This document shows, piece by piece, positions 1 to 6,760 of a stretch of 14,498 bases of DNA (its first letter is position 1; the number at the start of each line of letters is the position of its first letter). The notes below the pieces were generated by a model. The model was not told where the DNA came from and ran no database searches. It was given only the letters and a program-made list of their open reading frames with translations. Origin of the DNA: a bacterium (GTDB lineage Bacteria; Cyanobacteriota; Vampirovibrionia; Obscuribacterales; Obscuribacteraceae); NCBI GenBank assembly GCA_030431355.1, contig JAUIJG010000091.1, positions 1-14,498 on the forward strand, read 5' to 3'. Position numbers and translations under genes: made by a program.

Positions 1-1
1 C

Positions 2-193
2 GCCATGTGCAAGTATTATGCGTCCCGAGTTGCCCAGGTGCATAGCTCAGAAGCTGTACAGATTTTCGGCGCGCTGGGTGTGAGCTGCGACCAGCCCATG
101 GAGAAGTTCTATAGAGACTCAAAAGTGATGGAGATTTGCGAAGGCACCTCCGAGATTCAGAAGAATATAGTGGCCAGCGAAATCGGTTCCTGA
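2..193 (+). CDS. Acyl-CoA dehydrogenase, C-terminal fragment (5' end outside window)
   Basis: This is the last 63 or so residues of an acyl-CoA dehydrogenase, the FAD enzyme that introduces the alpha-beta double bond in acyl-CoA during fatty acid or branched-chain acid oxidation. The frame is open to the left edge, so the gene begins outside the window. The visible part is the C-terminal helical domain, with the family signatures AVQIFGALG, FYRDSKV and CEGTSEIQ. In short and medium chain enzymes the glutamate of the EGTSEIQ motif is the catalytic base, and it is present here. The stop codon is at 191-193. About 56 bases separate it from the next gene on the same strand. The substrate chain length cannot be judged from this fragment. 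Confidence 0.93.
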   Translation, partial: AMCKYYASRVAQVHSSEAVQIFGALGVSCDQPMEKFYRDSKVMEICEGTSEIQKNIVASEIGS

Positions 194-237
194 TTGATCG
201 CCTGCTTTGATGATATGCTGCCCGGGGTACTTAATAT

Positions 238-242
238 AGGAG
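238..242 (+). promoter_or_regulatory. Ribosome binding site deciding a TTG start
   Basis: AGGAG at 238-242 is followed by seven bases and then TTG at 250. The near-perfect Shine-Dalgarno match and spacing support the TTG codon as the start of the TPR/retropepsin gene, and a signal peptide begins directly after it. Confidence 0.7.
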
Positions 243-249
243 CCCTGTA

Positions 250-1581
250 TTGAGAGTGGATCTTGTGAAACTAGTTACTCGTCTTTTTCTGGCACTATCT
301 CTTGTTTTTGCTCTGTTTTTGACCCAGGGTAATCTTTGCTTTGCCGCCGATGAGCTTTTTCAGATGAGCGTCAAGCAGGTTAAGTCAGGAAACTATAAGT
401 ACGCCATGGAGAATCTGGGTAAGGTTATAGCCCATAATCCCAGGGATTACAGGGCTTATTATTTCCTTGGTTTTTGTTATGAAAAAGGTGGAGACTTAAA
501 GACCGCATCAAACATGTATGCCCGGGCGATGGTTTTAGGGTACAAGACCCGGGTTTATGATAAAGCGGCTACCCGACTCCAGAAAGTTAACCCCAATGCT
601 TATGTGGCGGCGGTTAGCGCAGCTCAAAACCCTGCAAGCAGATCCAGAAGTTTTCCAACTACCGTGCCGAATTCACCTTCTCGTTCTACTTCTGCTTCAT
701 CGAGCAGGACGTCTAGTATTTCTACAACCGCTGCATCTTCCGGTGAGAGCTATGGTAATTTGCCTCCTGAGGCTCGAATTCGGTATCACCAGAATCCAGG
801 TAGTCCGCATCAGCTTCTTCCTGCAAGCGTCAATGGAAGACCGATCACCGTTTTTTTTGATACCGGGGCGGAGAGTTGTGTATTTGGAAAGTGCCACTTT
901 GAACAGCTTGGTCTTCCGATTCCTACCGGAAAGCCGCAAACAGTTACCCGAGGTGTAGGGAAGAATGGTATTCAGGCTACTTGGATAGTCAAGGTTACTC
1001 TCAAGGTTGGTCCGATTCAGAAGGAGAACTTTCCCATTCGCTTCGTTCCGGCGTACAAGGGTGAGCCATTGTTGGGGCAGACCTTTTTTGCCGACTTCCA
1101 ATACACTATAGATGATGCAGGAAAAACAATTCTTTTCGTTCGCAATGATCGAGTCACTAGCGCGCAGAGTCGTGGATCCGCTTATTCCAGCTCAAGCTCA
1201 GATAGATACGAAGTTCCTTTTACGAATGAAGGTAGAGAGATAATCGTAAAAGTGAAAGTGAATGGAAGGGAGATTCCTATGTTCTTTGATACCGGCGCTA
1301 CGCCAGTGTTGTTGTCAGTTAAGCATTGTGGTGAGCTGGGAATCGCGATACCCAAAAGAGTTAGAATTTCCAGGCATACTGGAGTTCAGGGTCAGTCTCT
1401 CGATATTGCATTTCCTGTTAGTTCCATTAGTATGGGTCCGATTGAGCATAGAAATTTTGAGATTAGTGTCACCAAACAGAAGTCTCTGCCGCATCCTCTA
1501 TTGGGACAAGATTTTTACAAAAACTATAGATACTCTATCGACAACGTCAATAAAGTGATCAAGTTTACCCGAATCAGATAA
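250..1581 (+). CDS. Exported TPR protein with two retropepsin-like aspartic protease domains
   Basis: The 443-residue product starts with a signal peptide or signal anchor (about residues 1-33, hydrophobic 8-26, possible cleavage after FAA). Two TPR-like helical pairs follow (about 34-97), then a Ser/Thr-rich low-complexity linker (about 128-165), then two aspartic protease domains. The first carries FFDTGA (active Asp about 204) and LLGQTFF (about 274-280); the second carries FFDTGA (Asp about 347) and LLGQDFY (about 417-423). DTG/A plus a hydrophobic-hydrophobic-Gly element is the retropepsin-like fold signature. Normal retropepsins supply one Asp per subunit and dimerise; here both are on one chain, so an intramolecular pair is inferred. 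It probably acts in the periplasm or cell envelope; the substrate is unknown. The start is TTG with a good AGGAG. Its stop overlaps the next gene by one base (TAATG), implying translational coupling to the glycosyltransferase. Confidence 0.85.
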   Translation: MRVDLVKLVTRLFLALSLVFALFLTQGNLCFAADELFQMSVKQVKSGNYKYAMENLGKVIAHNPRDYRAYYFLGFCYEKGGDLKTASNMYARAMVLGYKTRVYDKAATRLQKVNPNAYVAAVSAAQNPASRSRSFPTTVPNSPSRSTSASSSRTSSISTTAASSGESYGNLPPEARIRYHQNPGSPHQLLPASVNGRPITVFFDTGAESCVFGKCHFEQLGLPIPTGKPQTVTRGVGKNGIQATWIVKVTLKVGPIQKENFPIRFVPAYKGEPLLGQTFFADFQYTIDDAGKTILFVRNDRVTSAQSRGSAYSSSSSDRYEVPFTNEGREIIVKVKVNGREIPMFFDTGATPVLLSVKHCGELGIAIPKRVRISRHTGVQGQSLDIAFPVSSISMGPIEHRNFEISVTKQKSLPHPLLGQDFYKNYRYSIDNVNKVIKFTRIR

Positions 1582-2354
1582 TGACACTATCGGTAGTGAT
1601 TATTGCTAAGGACGAAGAGCGCACCATAGGAAAGGTCCTTGATGCGGTGGCGGATATTGCCGATGAAATGATTCTTGTGGATTCCGGCTCTTCCGATCGG
1701 ACCATGGAGATTGCAAATGAGAAGGGAGCCAATGTCCTGCATCAGGATTGGCTGGGATACGCGGCTCAGAAGAATTTCGCCCTGGATTTAGCCAAAGGAG
1801 ATTGGATACTCAGTCTAGATGCCGACGAGGTCGTCACTCCGGACTTGCGAGCGGAGATTAAGGCTCTTTTGGCTGGCGCTGAATCCCGGAGCGAATCTAA
1901 CTCAATGTCCGGCTATAAAATTCCCCGGGCCTTGTATATCGGAGATGTCCGAGTTGCCCATGGTGGCTTCTACCCTGACGCTCAACTGAGGCTAATCAGA
2001 AACGGGGCGGGCAAGTTTAACGACAGAATGGTGCATGAAGCGATAAAAATTGATGGACCGGTGGGAATGCTAGCCAATGAAATGCGCCATTTTGCATACA
2101 AAGATGTGGCTCAGTTTTCTGAAGCCATGGATAAATACGCTCGACTCTCCGCCAGAGAGTTCGCTAAGCAGGGTCGTGGAGGCTGGAAAGCCCATCCGGT
2201 AAATGAAATGCTGCATCCGGCCTGGACTTTCATGTACAGATACTTTTTGCGCGGCGGCTTTATCGATGGCGCCCTCGGTCTTCAGCTAGCAACCATATAT
2301 AGTGATTATGTACGTCGCAAGATCCGCTATCTAAGAGAAGAGCTGCAGTCCTAA
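1581..2354 (+). CDS. Family 2 glycosyltransferase, WaaE/KdtX-like
   Basis: This 257-residue GT-A fold glycosyltransferase has the N-terminal nucleotide-sugar binding strand SVVIIAKDEERTI (about 4-16), VDSGSSDRT (about 33-41) and the metal-binding DAD motif (about 80-82, in LSLDADEV). The later part, with a conserved arrangement around HPAWTFMYRYFLRGGFIDG (about 214-232), resembles the WaaE/KdtX group of lipopolysaccharide-core glucosyltransferases. The sugar and acceptor cannot be told from sequence. It has no obvious membrane span and would act at the cytoplasmic face of the inner membrane. It begins one base before the preceding stop (TAATG) and is therefore probably co-translated with the TPR/retropepsin protein. 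It ends 13 bases before the stop of a convergent gene, and no hairpin-plus-T-run terminator is visible between them. Confidence 0.85.
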   Translation: MTLSVVIIAKDEERTIGKVLDAVADIADEMILVDSGSSDRTMEIANEKGANVLHQDWLGYAAQKNFALDLAKGDWILSLDADEVVTPDLRAEIKALLAGAESRSESNSMSGYKIPRALYIGDVRVAHGGFYPDAQLRLIRNGAGKFNDRMVHEAIKIDGPVGMLANEMRHFAYKDVAQFSEAMDKYARLSAREFAKQGRGGWKAHPVNEMLHPAWTFMYRYFLRGGFIDGALGLQLATIYSDYVRRKIRYLREELQS

Positions 2355-2367
2355 ACTAGAGCATCGG

Positions 2368-3549
2368 CTATCTGTGGAATCTAACCACTTTGTTTTGGCG
2401 GTCCACAACAAATCGTCTATTGCCGAAGAAATCCCTACCGAGAAGCCCATATTTGAAGTTGTAGTCCTTAGAAACAGCAATCACCAGATTGTGCTTTCTA
2501 ATCGGTCCCAACTCGATCATATCCACTTCATAACGCTGGCTTTTTATCGATCCCGATGCACCACTTCCACCGGATGTTCCGCCAATTTTACGAAAGCCTC
2601 TGTCGCCCATAGTCTGAAGTTCCTGGAAAGTCATTATACTGGCGCTGGCACCGGTATCGAAGAAGAAAGGCATGGGCCGTCCATTTACTTTAGCGATCAC
2701 AACCAGATCATTGCCTTCGATCTTGAGGGGAATGTCTATGGTGTTGGTTGGTACGAAATCACCCTTTCCGCCTGGCTTTTTGAAGCTAATCACCCCCCGG
2801 GCGTTGTCTACTTCATACTTTAAATCACCGTAAAAGCTCTGGCCCAAAAGGGGAGTTTTGAGAGTGTCTATAACGACAAGATCGACCGTTCTAGTGATGT
2901 TGCCCAGCGCCATCTGGGTTTTGACTTCCCAGGCATCAACAACACCACCCACTGCTTTTACCTTGTTGGTTGCCGGACCGGCAGGCGGAGCGATGCCCAC
3001 TTGTTGCAAATGGTTCTTGCCTACCAGGCAGATAGTCGAGCCTGTGTCGAAGATCATTTGAAGGTTTCGCCCGTTCACTCGCACGTTAACCAGTGGATGT
3101 TCCTGGGCTCCGGTCTTCTTAAATCCTACTGTTTCAGAGTCTGGGATGAAGTCGCCTCGTCCCCCTGTTCTTACGCTTCTTGTTGCTGGTCTTTTTGAGG
3201 TCGACTGGGAGTAGCCCTGGCTTTTTAGCTCTTCTAAGGCTTTGCGAGCATAGCCCGCGCTCTCCGTCTTTGGAAAATGTTTGAGGAGGTAGCTGTAATA
3301 GCTTATCGCTCCGGAGATATCACCGGAATTTTGCAAGGAGGCGCCCAGATAATAGATTGCCTGGATATGTCTTGGATTCTTGCTCAAGACATGCTTGAAA
3401 TATTTGCCGGCTTCTTCAAAACGCTGGCTGTCGAAGAGTTTTACGCCGGCGGAAAAGTAATCAGCCGCGTAAGTATTGACGCCACCAGGACAGAAGGAGA
3501 GAAAGAGGGAAAAGGATATTGCCGCCAGGTATTTCGCTCTATTCGACAT
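2368..3549 (-). CDS. Second exported TPR protein with two retropepsin-like domains (paralogue)
   Basis: This 393-residue protein has the same design as the one at 250-1581: signal peptide (about 1-29, YAA cleavage site), TPR-like region (about 30-110, with AGVKLFDSQRFEEAGKYF and AIYYLGASLQNSGD), a short basic linker, then two retropepsin-like domains. The first domain has IFDTGS (Asp about 168) and LLGQSFY (about 234-240); the second has FFDTGA (Asp about 298) and LLGRDFF (about 369-375). Both catalytic triplets are intact. The linker is shorter and less Ser-rich than in the other copy. It is convergent with the glycosyltransferase, so the two copies flank that gene in opposite orientation. 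A role as an envelope peptidase, with the TPR region binding a substrate or partner, is inferred. The start is ATG; AGAAGG lies upstream at rather long spacing. Confidence 0.84.
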   Translation of the reverse strand: MSNRAKYLAAISFSLFLSFCPGGVNTYAADYFSAGVKLFDSQRFEEAGKYFKHVLSKNPRHIQAIYYLGASLQNSGDISGAISYYSYLLKHFPKTESAGYARKALEELKSQGYSQSTSKRPATRSVRTGGRGDFIPDSETVGFKKTGAQEHPLVNVRVNGRNLQMIFDTGSTICLVGKNHLQQVGIAPPAGPATNKVKAVGGVVDAWEVKTQMALGNITRTVDLVVIDTLKTPLLGQSFYGDLKYEVDNARGVISFKKPGGKGDFVPTNTIDIPLKIEGNDLVVIAKVNGRPMPFFFDTGASASIMTFQELQTMGDRGFRKIGGTSGGSGASGSIKSQRYEVDMIELGPIRKHNLVIAVSKDYNFKYGLLGRDFFGNRRFVVDRQNKVVRFHR

Positions 3550-3627
3550 AATCGTGAATCAACCTTCTTCTATTGCTGTTTACCTTCTCAATTAAGTTTA
3601 CCCTAATTGCTTCGCCAAATTCTAATT

Positions 3628-4236
3628 CTAGTTCTTTGTTGAATTGGTACCGATTATAGTGTCAAGGTTGACCTGGGAAATCGCCAGGGGGGCATCAGGA
3701 ATCCCTTCGGGAACGGGATTTATTAGTCTGTGCCACCAGGAAACATCTATCCATTGACCGTTTTTGAAGCCCACTTTTTCATAGTTGCAGAATTGCTTGA
3801 ATCCAAGAGCGCCATGAAATCCGACACTTTTTTCGTTGGGCAGGGCTATGCCGGCATAGGCATTGATTAGACCCTGGGCTTTCAATATTTCGAAAAGTGT
3901 TCCATACAGTTTTTTTCCGACTCCCCGACCGCTCTCACCTTGTCGGAGATAGACGGAGGTTTCGACGGACCACTGATATCCGCGGCGCAGGCGATGTTTT
4001 CCTGCGTAGGCGTAGCCTAAAATTATATTGTCTCTGTCTTCGGCCACTAGCCAGGGCAGAAAAGAAGTGACAGACAATATTCTCTCCTCCATTTCGGCAA
4101 GAGAGGGGGCTTCTTCTTCAAAGGTGATGATTGAGTCGAGGCAGTAGGGCTCGTAAATTCGCCTTAGTGCTTCGGCGTCTTCTATCCGCGCCAGGCGAAT
4201 GAGAATCTCTGATCCTTTCGGGGTCGTTCTTGTCAC
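3628..4236 (-). CDS. GNAT family N-acetyltransferase, phosphinothricin acetyltransferase-like
   Basis: This 202-residue protein has the GCN5-related acetyltransferase fold: an N-terminal IRLARIEDAEALRRIYEPY segment (about 13-31), then the acetyl-CoA motif A (about 92-118) with the pyrophosphate-binding SGRGVGKKL, and motif B with ALPNEKSVGFHGALGF (about 131-146). The arrangement FHGALGFKQ, then VGFKNGQWIDVSWWHR, is typical of the phosphinothricin/methionine sulfone acetyltransferase (Pat/MnaT) subgroup, which N-acetylates small amino-acid-like compounds. The real substrate is not predictable. The C-terminal 30 residues extend past the usual domain. The start is GTG at 4236, 13 bases after the stop of the preceding minus-strand gene, so it is probably the last gene of the ffh/rpsP cluster. 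Confidence 0.86.
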   Translation of the reverse strand: MTRTTPKGSEILIRLARIEDAEALRRIYEPYCLDSIITFEEEAPSLAEMEERILSVTSFLPWLVAEDRDNIILGYAYAGKHRLRRGYQWSVETSVYLRQGESGRGVGKKLYGTLFEILKAQGLINAYAGIALPNEKSVGFHGALGFKQFCNYEKVGFKNGQWIDVSWWHRLINPVPEGIPDAPLAISQVNLDTIIGTNSTKN

Positions 4237-4249
4237 AGACTATCCGCCC

Positions 4250-4567
4250 TTATTCGCTGGACTCTCCCAGGATGTCCGCCAGAATTGTGCGGTAATTTTT
4301 GAGATTATCGTTATAGCTTCGTTCGCCAGGGGCGGTCGTTTGCTCCGATTTCTGCTCCGGCTTGCTTTTGTTTAAGCTAGAGCTGATTTTAGCGAGAAAG
4401 CTTTCGTCCACCCAGCCCCGGGCAAGCAGAATTTCATCCACCGACATTGAAGTAGAGCCCGAATCGGACTCCACTAAATCTGCCTGGGCTTGAGAAATCA
4501 AACCTTTTTCCACAAGGATCTCCAGGAGATTCTTGTGATTTTCTGATGAGTGCTCTTGCGTGCTCAC
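4250..4567 (-). CDS. Small MshEN-like (GspE N-terminal-like) protein, hypothetical
   Basis: This 105-residue soluble protein shows two similar half-units, LLEILVEKGLISQAQADLV (about 14-32) and VDEILLARGWVDESFLAKI (about 43-61). This pattern, a leucine-rich helix ending in a Gly turn followed by S/DxxxL, recalls the MshEN/GspE N-terminal domain that precedes type II secretion and type IV pilus ATPases and in some proteins binds cyclic di-GMP. The ATPase part is absent. A polar Lys/Gln/Ser linker (about 66-85) leads to a short C-terminal helix (YNDNLKNYRTILADIL). The start is GTG, and its G is the last base of the KH gene's TAG stop (TAGTG), so translation is probably coupled. Nothing shows whether it binds a nucleotide. 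The domain assignment is by pattern only. Confidence 0.7.
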   Translation of the reverse strand: MSTQEHSSENHKNLLEILVEKGLISQAQADLVESDSGSTSMSVDEILLARGWVDESFLAKISSSLNKSKPEQKSEQTTAPGERSYNDNLKNYRTILADILGESSE

Positions 4568-4908
4568 TAAGAGACCACTATATCAACGCGTTTGCCATAT
4601 CTGCCGGATGCAGCTTTGATGAGTGATCGGAGGGCGGAGATTGTTCTTCCATCCTTACCGATTAGTCTACCTGTCACAGACGGGTCGCATTTGACGCTGA
4701 GTCTGCACTTTCTTGGACCGAAATTTTTTCTTTCAAAATGAAGAGAATCAGGCTCTCTCGCGAGAACCTTCAATATGTATTCGGCCAGGTCTTCCGCTGC
4801 TTCGGACTCGACTAGCTTTGTGTTGTAGCGCCCTCTGCCGCCGCCGCCTCTGCCCTTTTTAAAAGGCTTGTTACCGTATCGCTTGGTTGAGCGCCGTTTT
4901 TGATCCAT
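4567..4908 (-). CDS. khpA: KH-domain RNA-binding protein, KhpA-like, with basic Gly/Arg-rich N-terminus
   Basis: Residues about 37-113 form a KhpA-type single KH domain, with the GxxG loop in LIGKDGR (about 82-88) and the C-terminal [16 protein letters not shown]. Proteins of this family bind RNA, often paired with KhpB/Jag, and the gene commonly follows rpsP. The first 36 residues are unusual: very basic with an RGG-like run ([13 protein letters not shown], about 17-29). They are encoded inside the end of rpsP in another frame, a 97-base overlap. ATG at 4908 is the only ATG, GTG or TTG in frame before the first KH helix; the next is a TTG within that helix (ILKVL). GAGAAG lies about ten bases upstream. 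The long overlap therefore seems real, and translation is likely coupled to rpsP. Confidence 0.85.
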   Translation of the reverse strand: MDQKRRSTKRYGNKPFKKGRGGGGRGRYNTKLVESEAAEDLAEYILKVLAREPDSLHFERKNFGPRKCRLSVKCDPSVTGRLIGKDGRTISALRSLIKAASGRYGKRVDIVVS

Positions 4909-5072
4909 TTTTCGACTGCTTCTCTGTTGATTTTTAGTTCTTTAGAACGAGGATTGTAGTAGCCAACTTCTTCCAGTGGCTTACCATCGCGTCTTACGCG
5001 ATTGTCAACAGCGACTATTCGGTAGTGAGGGGCTTTTTTGGCGCCAATGCGCTTCAGCCTTATCTTTACCAC
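4812..5072 (-). CDS. rpsP: 30S ribosomal protein S16
   Basis: This 86-residue protein matches ribosomal protein S16 across its length: [20 protein letters not shown] at the start, [19 protein letters not shown] (about 23-41) and [17 protein letters not shown] (about 51-67). S16 binds 16S rRNA and helps assemble the body of the small ribosomal subunit. The start is GTG at 5072, preceded by GAGAGGAAA at good spacing. The C-terminal tail after the conserved core ([13 protein letters not shown]) is Ala-rich, and its DNA is also read in another frame as the N-terminus of the KH protein. It lies between ffh and the KH gene; a candidate promoter is visible just upstream, so it may be expressed both from that promoter and by readthrough from ffh. 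Confidence 0.96.
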   Translation of the reverse strand: MVKIRLKRIGAKKAPHYRIVAVDNRVRRDGKPLEEVGYYNPRSKELKINREAVEKWIKNGAQPSDTVTSLLKRAEAAAAEGATTQS

Positions 5073-5139
5073 GTAACTTTCCTCTCGGATTCAATAGGTA
5101 TTGAAAGTGGATATTCTACCAGGAAAATGCCTGATACCT

Positions 5140-5168
5140 CTTATATTTAGTTGGAGGCAGCTTTGCAA
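5140..5168 (-). promoter_or_regulatory. Candidate sigma-70-type promoter before rpsP
   Basis: On the minus strand TTGCAA (5168-5163) is followed by 17 bases and TATAAG (5145-5140), matching 4/6 and 5/6 of the consensus. Transcription would start near 5133, about 60 bases before the rpsP start. An imperfect hairpin sequence (5136-5117, seven pairs including one G-U) lies right at the predicted start of the transcript and could be an operator or leader structure. Confidence 0.4.
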
Positions 5169-5198
5169 TACTTACGATTTGTCTTCTTTAGATCTGGC

Positions 5199-6728
5199 TT
5201 ATTTGCGTTTCTTCTTCCGCAGGCGCGGCTTGCCGCCGCCTTTTTTCTGGCCGGCAAGTCCGCCAGGAGGCATGCGCATTTTGGAGGGATCGAAGCCAGG
5301 CGGGGGTTTCATGCCGCCCTGACCGCCGCCACCCATACCGGGCATACCGCCCATTCCGGGGAACCCGGGGAATCCGCCACCGCCGCCCATGCCAGGCATC
5401 CCTCCGCCCATGCCGCCGCCTAGAAACGGCTTGATGTACTGAAACATCTGGCGCATCTTTTGAAACTCATTTAACAATTGACCAATTTGACTTTCTTTTA
5501 ATCCGGAGCCCTTGGCTATTCTTCGTTTGCGTTTGAAATCGATCAGGTCGGGATTTCTTCTCTCTTCCGGAGTCATGGAGTTGATTGCCGTTTCATAGAG
5601 GGACATCATCTTTTCGCCCTGCTCGGCAATCTGTTTTTGTTGTTCGGTATTGATTCCGAACATGCCGCCCATGCCCATCATTTTCATGAGGTCGCCCATG
5701 TTGCCCATCTTTTTCATCATGGACTGCATCTGGACAAACATCTCCAGGGTGAAGTCACCCTTGAGCATTTCCATGGCCACTTTTTCCGCTTCTTTTTCGT
5801 CAATATTTTGCTGGGCTTTCTCCACCAGGGAGAGAACGTCGCCCATGTCGAGGATTCGACTGGCCATCCGGTCAGGGTAGAAAGTCTCAAGATTATCAAG
5901 CTTCTCGCCGGTGGAGATGAACTTAATTGGTTTGCCCACCGCCTCTCTCACCGACAGAGCTGCTCCTCCCCGGGCATCTCCATCAATCTTTGAGAGCAGC
6001 AATCCGGAGACTTCGAGCTGGGTATTGAAAGTCTCGGCGACATTCACCGATTCCTGACCGGTCATGGCATCTACAACCAGGAGTTTCTCTTTGGGCTCCA
6101 GGGCTCGGTCCAGGATCATCAACTCGGCCATCAGCAAGGTGTCTACCTGCAGCCGACCTGCCGTATCAAGGATGACCGGAGAGAGTCCTTCCGTTTTAGC
6201 TTTTTCCAGGGCCTGGTCGGCAATATCCTGGACGTCTTTGGTCTCTTCCAGGGCAAAAACCGGAACATCAATTTGTTCACCCAGGGTTTGAAGCTGTTTA
6301 ATAGCTGCCGGCCGCTGCACGTCACAGGCGACCATCAGAGGTTTTTTGCCTTCGCCCTTGAGCTTGTTGGCCAGCTTGGCGCAGGCGGTGGTTTTACCGG
6401 AGCCCTGTAAGCCCAGGAGCATGATAACAGGGGGATCGCCTTCCAGGGTGATGGGACTGTTTTCGCCACCGAGTATGGTGACAAGCTCATCGTGCACTAT
6501 TTTGACGAACTGTTGCTGAGGGGATACTGACTCAATTACATCCGCGCCCAGAGCTTTCTGCCTTACTCGACTGATGAAGATTTTTACCACCTTCAAGCTG
6601 ACATCGGCTTCAAGAAGCGATTTTCTAACTTCTCTTATCGCTTCTTCCATGTTCTCAGCGGTGAGTTTTTCATCGCCGGTGAGATTTTTAAAAACGGAAT
6701 GGAGTCTGTCGGTAAGGGCGTCGAACAT
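5199..6728 (-). CDS. ffh: Signal recognition particle protein Ffh (SRP54)
   Basis: Ffh is the GTPase subunit of the signal recognition particle; with 4.5S/SRP RNA it binds hydrophobic signal sequences on the ribosome and delivers them to FtsY at the membrane. The N domain (about 1-90) is followed by the G domain with GLQGSGKTT (106-114), DVQRPAA (136-142), DTAGR (188-192) and SKIDGDARGG (246-255, where TKxD is usual). The Met-rich M domain (about 327-433) carries the RNA-binding stretch MTPEERRNPDLIDFKRKRR (385-403). At 509 residues it is longer than the roughly 450 usual, because of a Gly/Met/Pro-rich tail (about 437-495) with a basic end (KPRLRKKKRK). The start is ATG with AGAGGAAG upstream. 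It lies 32 bases after the HD gene and 126 before rpsP. Confidence 0.97.
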   Translation of the reverse strand: MFDALTDRLHSVFKNLTGDEKLTAENMEEAIREVRKSLLEADVSLKVVKIFISRVRQKALGADVIESVSPQQQFVKIVHDELVTILGGENSPITLEGDPPVIMLLGLQGSGKTTACAKLANKLKGEGKKPLMVACDVQRPAAIKQLQTLGEQIDVPVFALEETKDVQDIADQALEKAKTEGLSPVILDTAGRLQVDTLLMAELMILDRALEPKEKLLVVDAMTGQESVNVAETFNTQLEVSGLLLSKIDGDARGGAALSVREAVGKPIKFISTGEKLDNLETFYPDRMASRILDMGDVLSLVEKAQQNIDEKEAEKVAMEMLKGDFTLEMFVQMQSMMKKMGNMGDLMKMMGMGGMFGINTEQQKQIAEQGEKMMSLYETAINSMTPEERRNPDLIDFKRKRRIAKGSGLKESQIGQLLNEFQKMRQMFQYIKPFLGGGMGGGMPGMGGGGGFPGFPGMGGMPGMGGGGQGGMKPPPGFDPSKMRMPPGGLAGQKKGGGKPRLRKKKRK

Positions 6729-6760
6729 TTTTTATCTACTTCCTCTTTCTTTCAGTGGGG

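Noticed and set aside
697..1101. 134-residue minus-strand frame inside the TPR/retropepsin gene
   Set aside because: It is fully covered by a well-supported plus-strand gene with signal peptide and active-site motifs; its product shows no recognisable pattern.
2355..2367. Terminator between the convergent glycosyltransferase and retropepsin genes
   Set aside because: The 13-base gap holds no stem and no T-run.
5116..5137. rpsP leader hairpin as a terminator or riboswitch
   Set aside because: It is a seven-pair stem with a G-U and no U-run, placed at the predicted transcript start; too little for a named regulatory RNA.
5637..5993. His-rich open frame on the plus strand opposite ffh
   Set aside because: It is antisense to the Met-rich M domain and the adjoining end of the G domain of ffh; the run of CAT codons is the reverse of ATG codons, and it has no ribosome binding site or family likeness.
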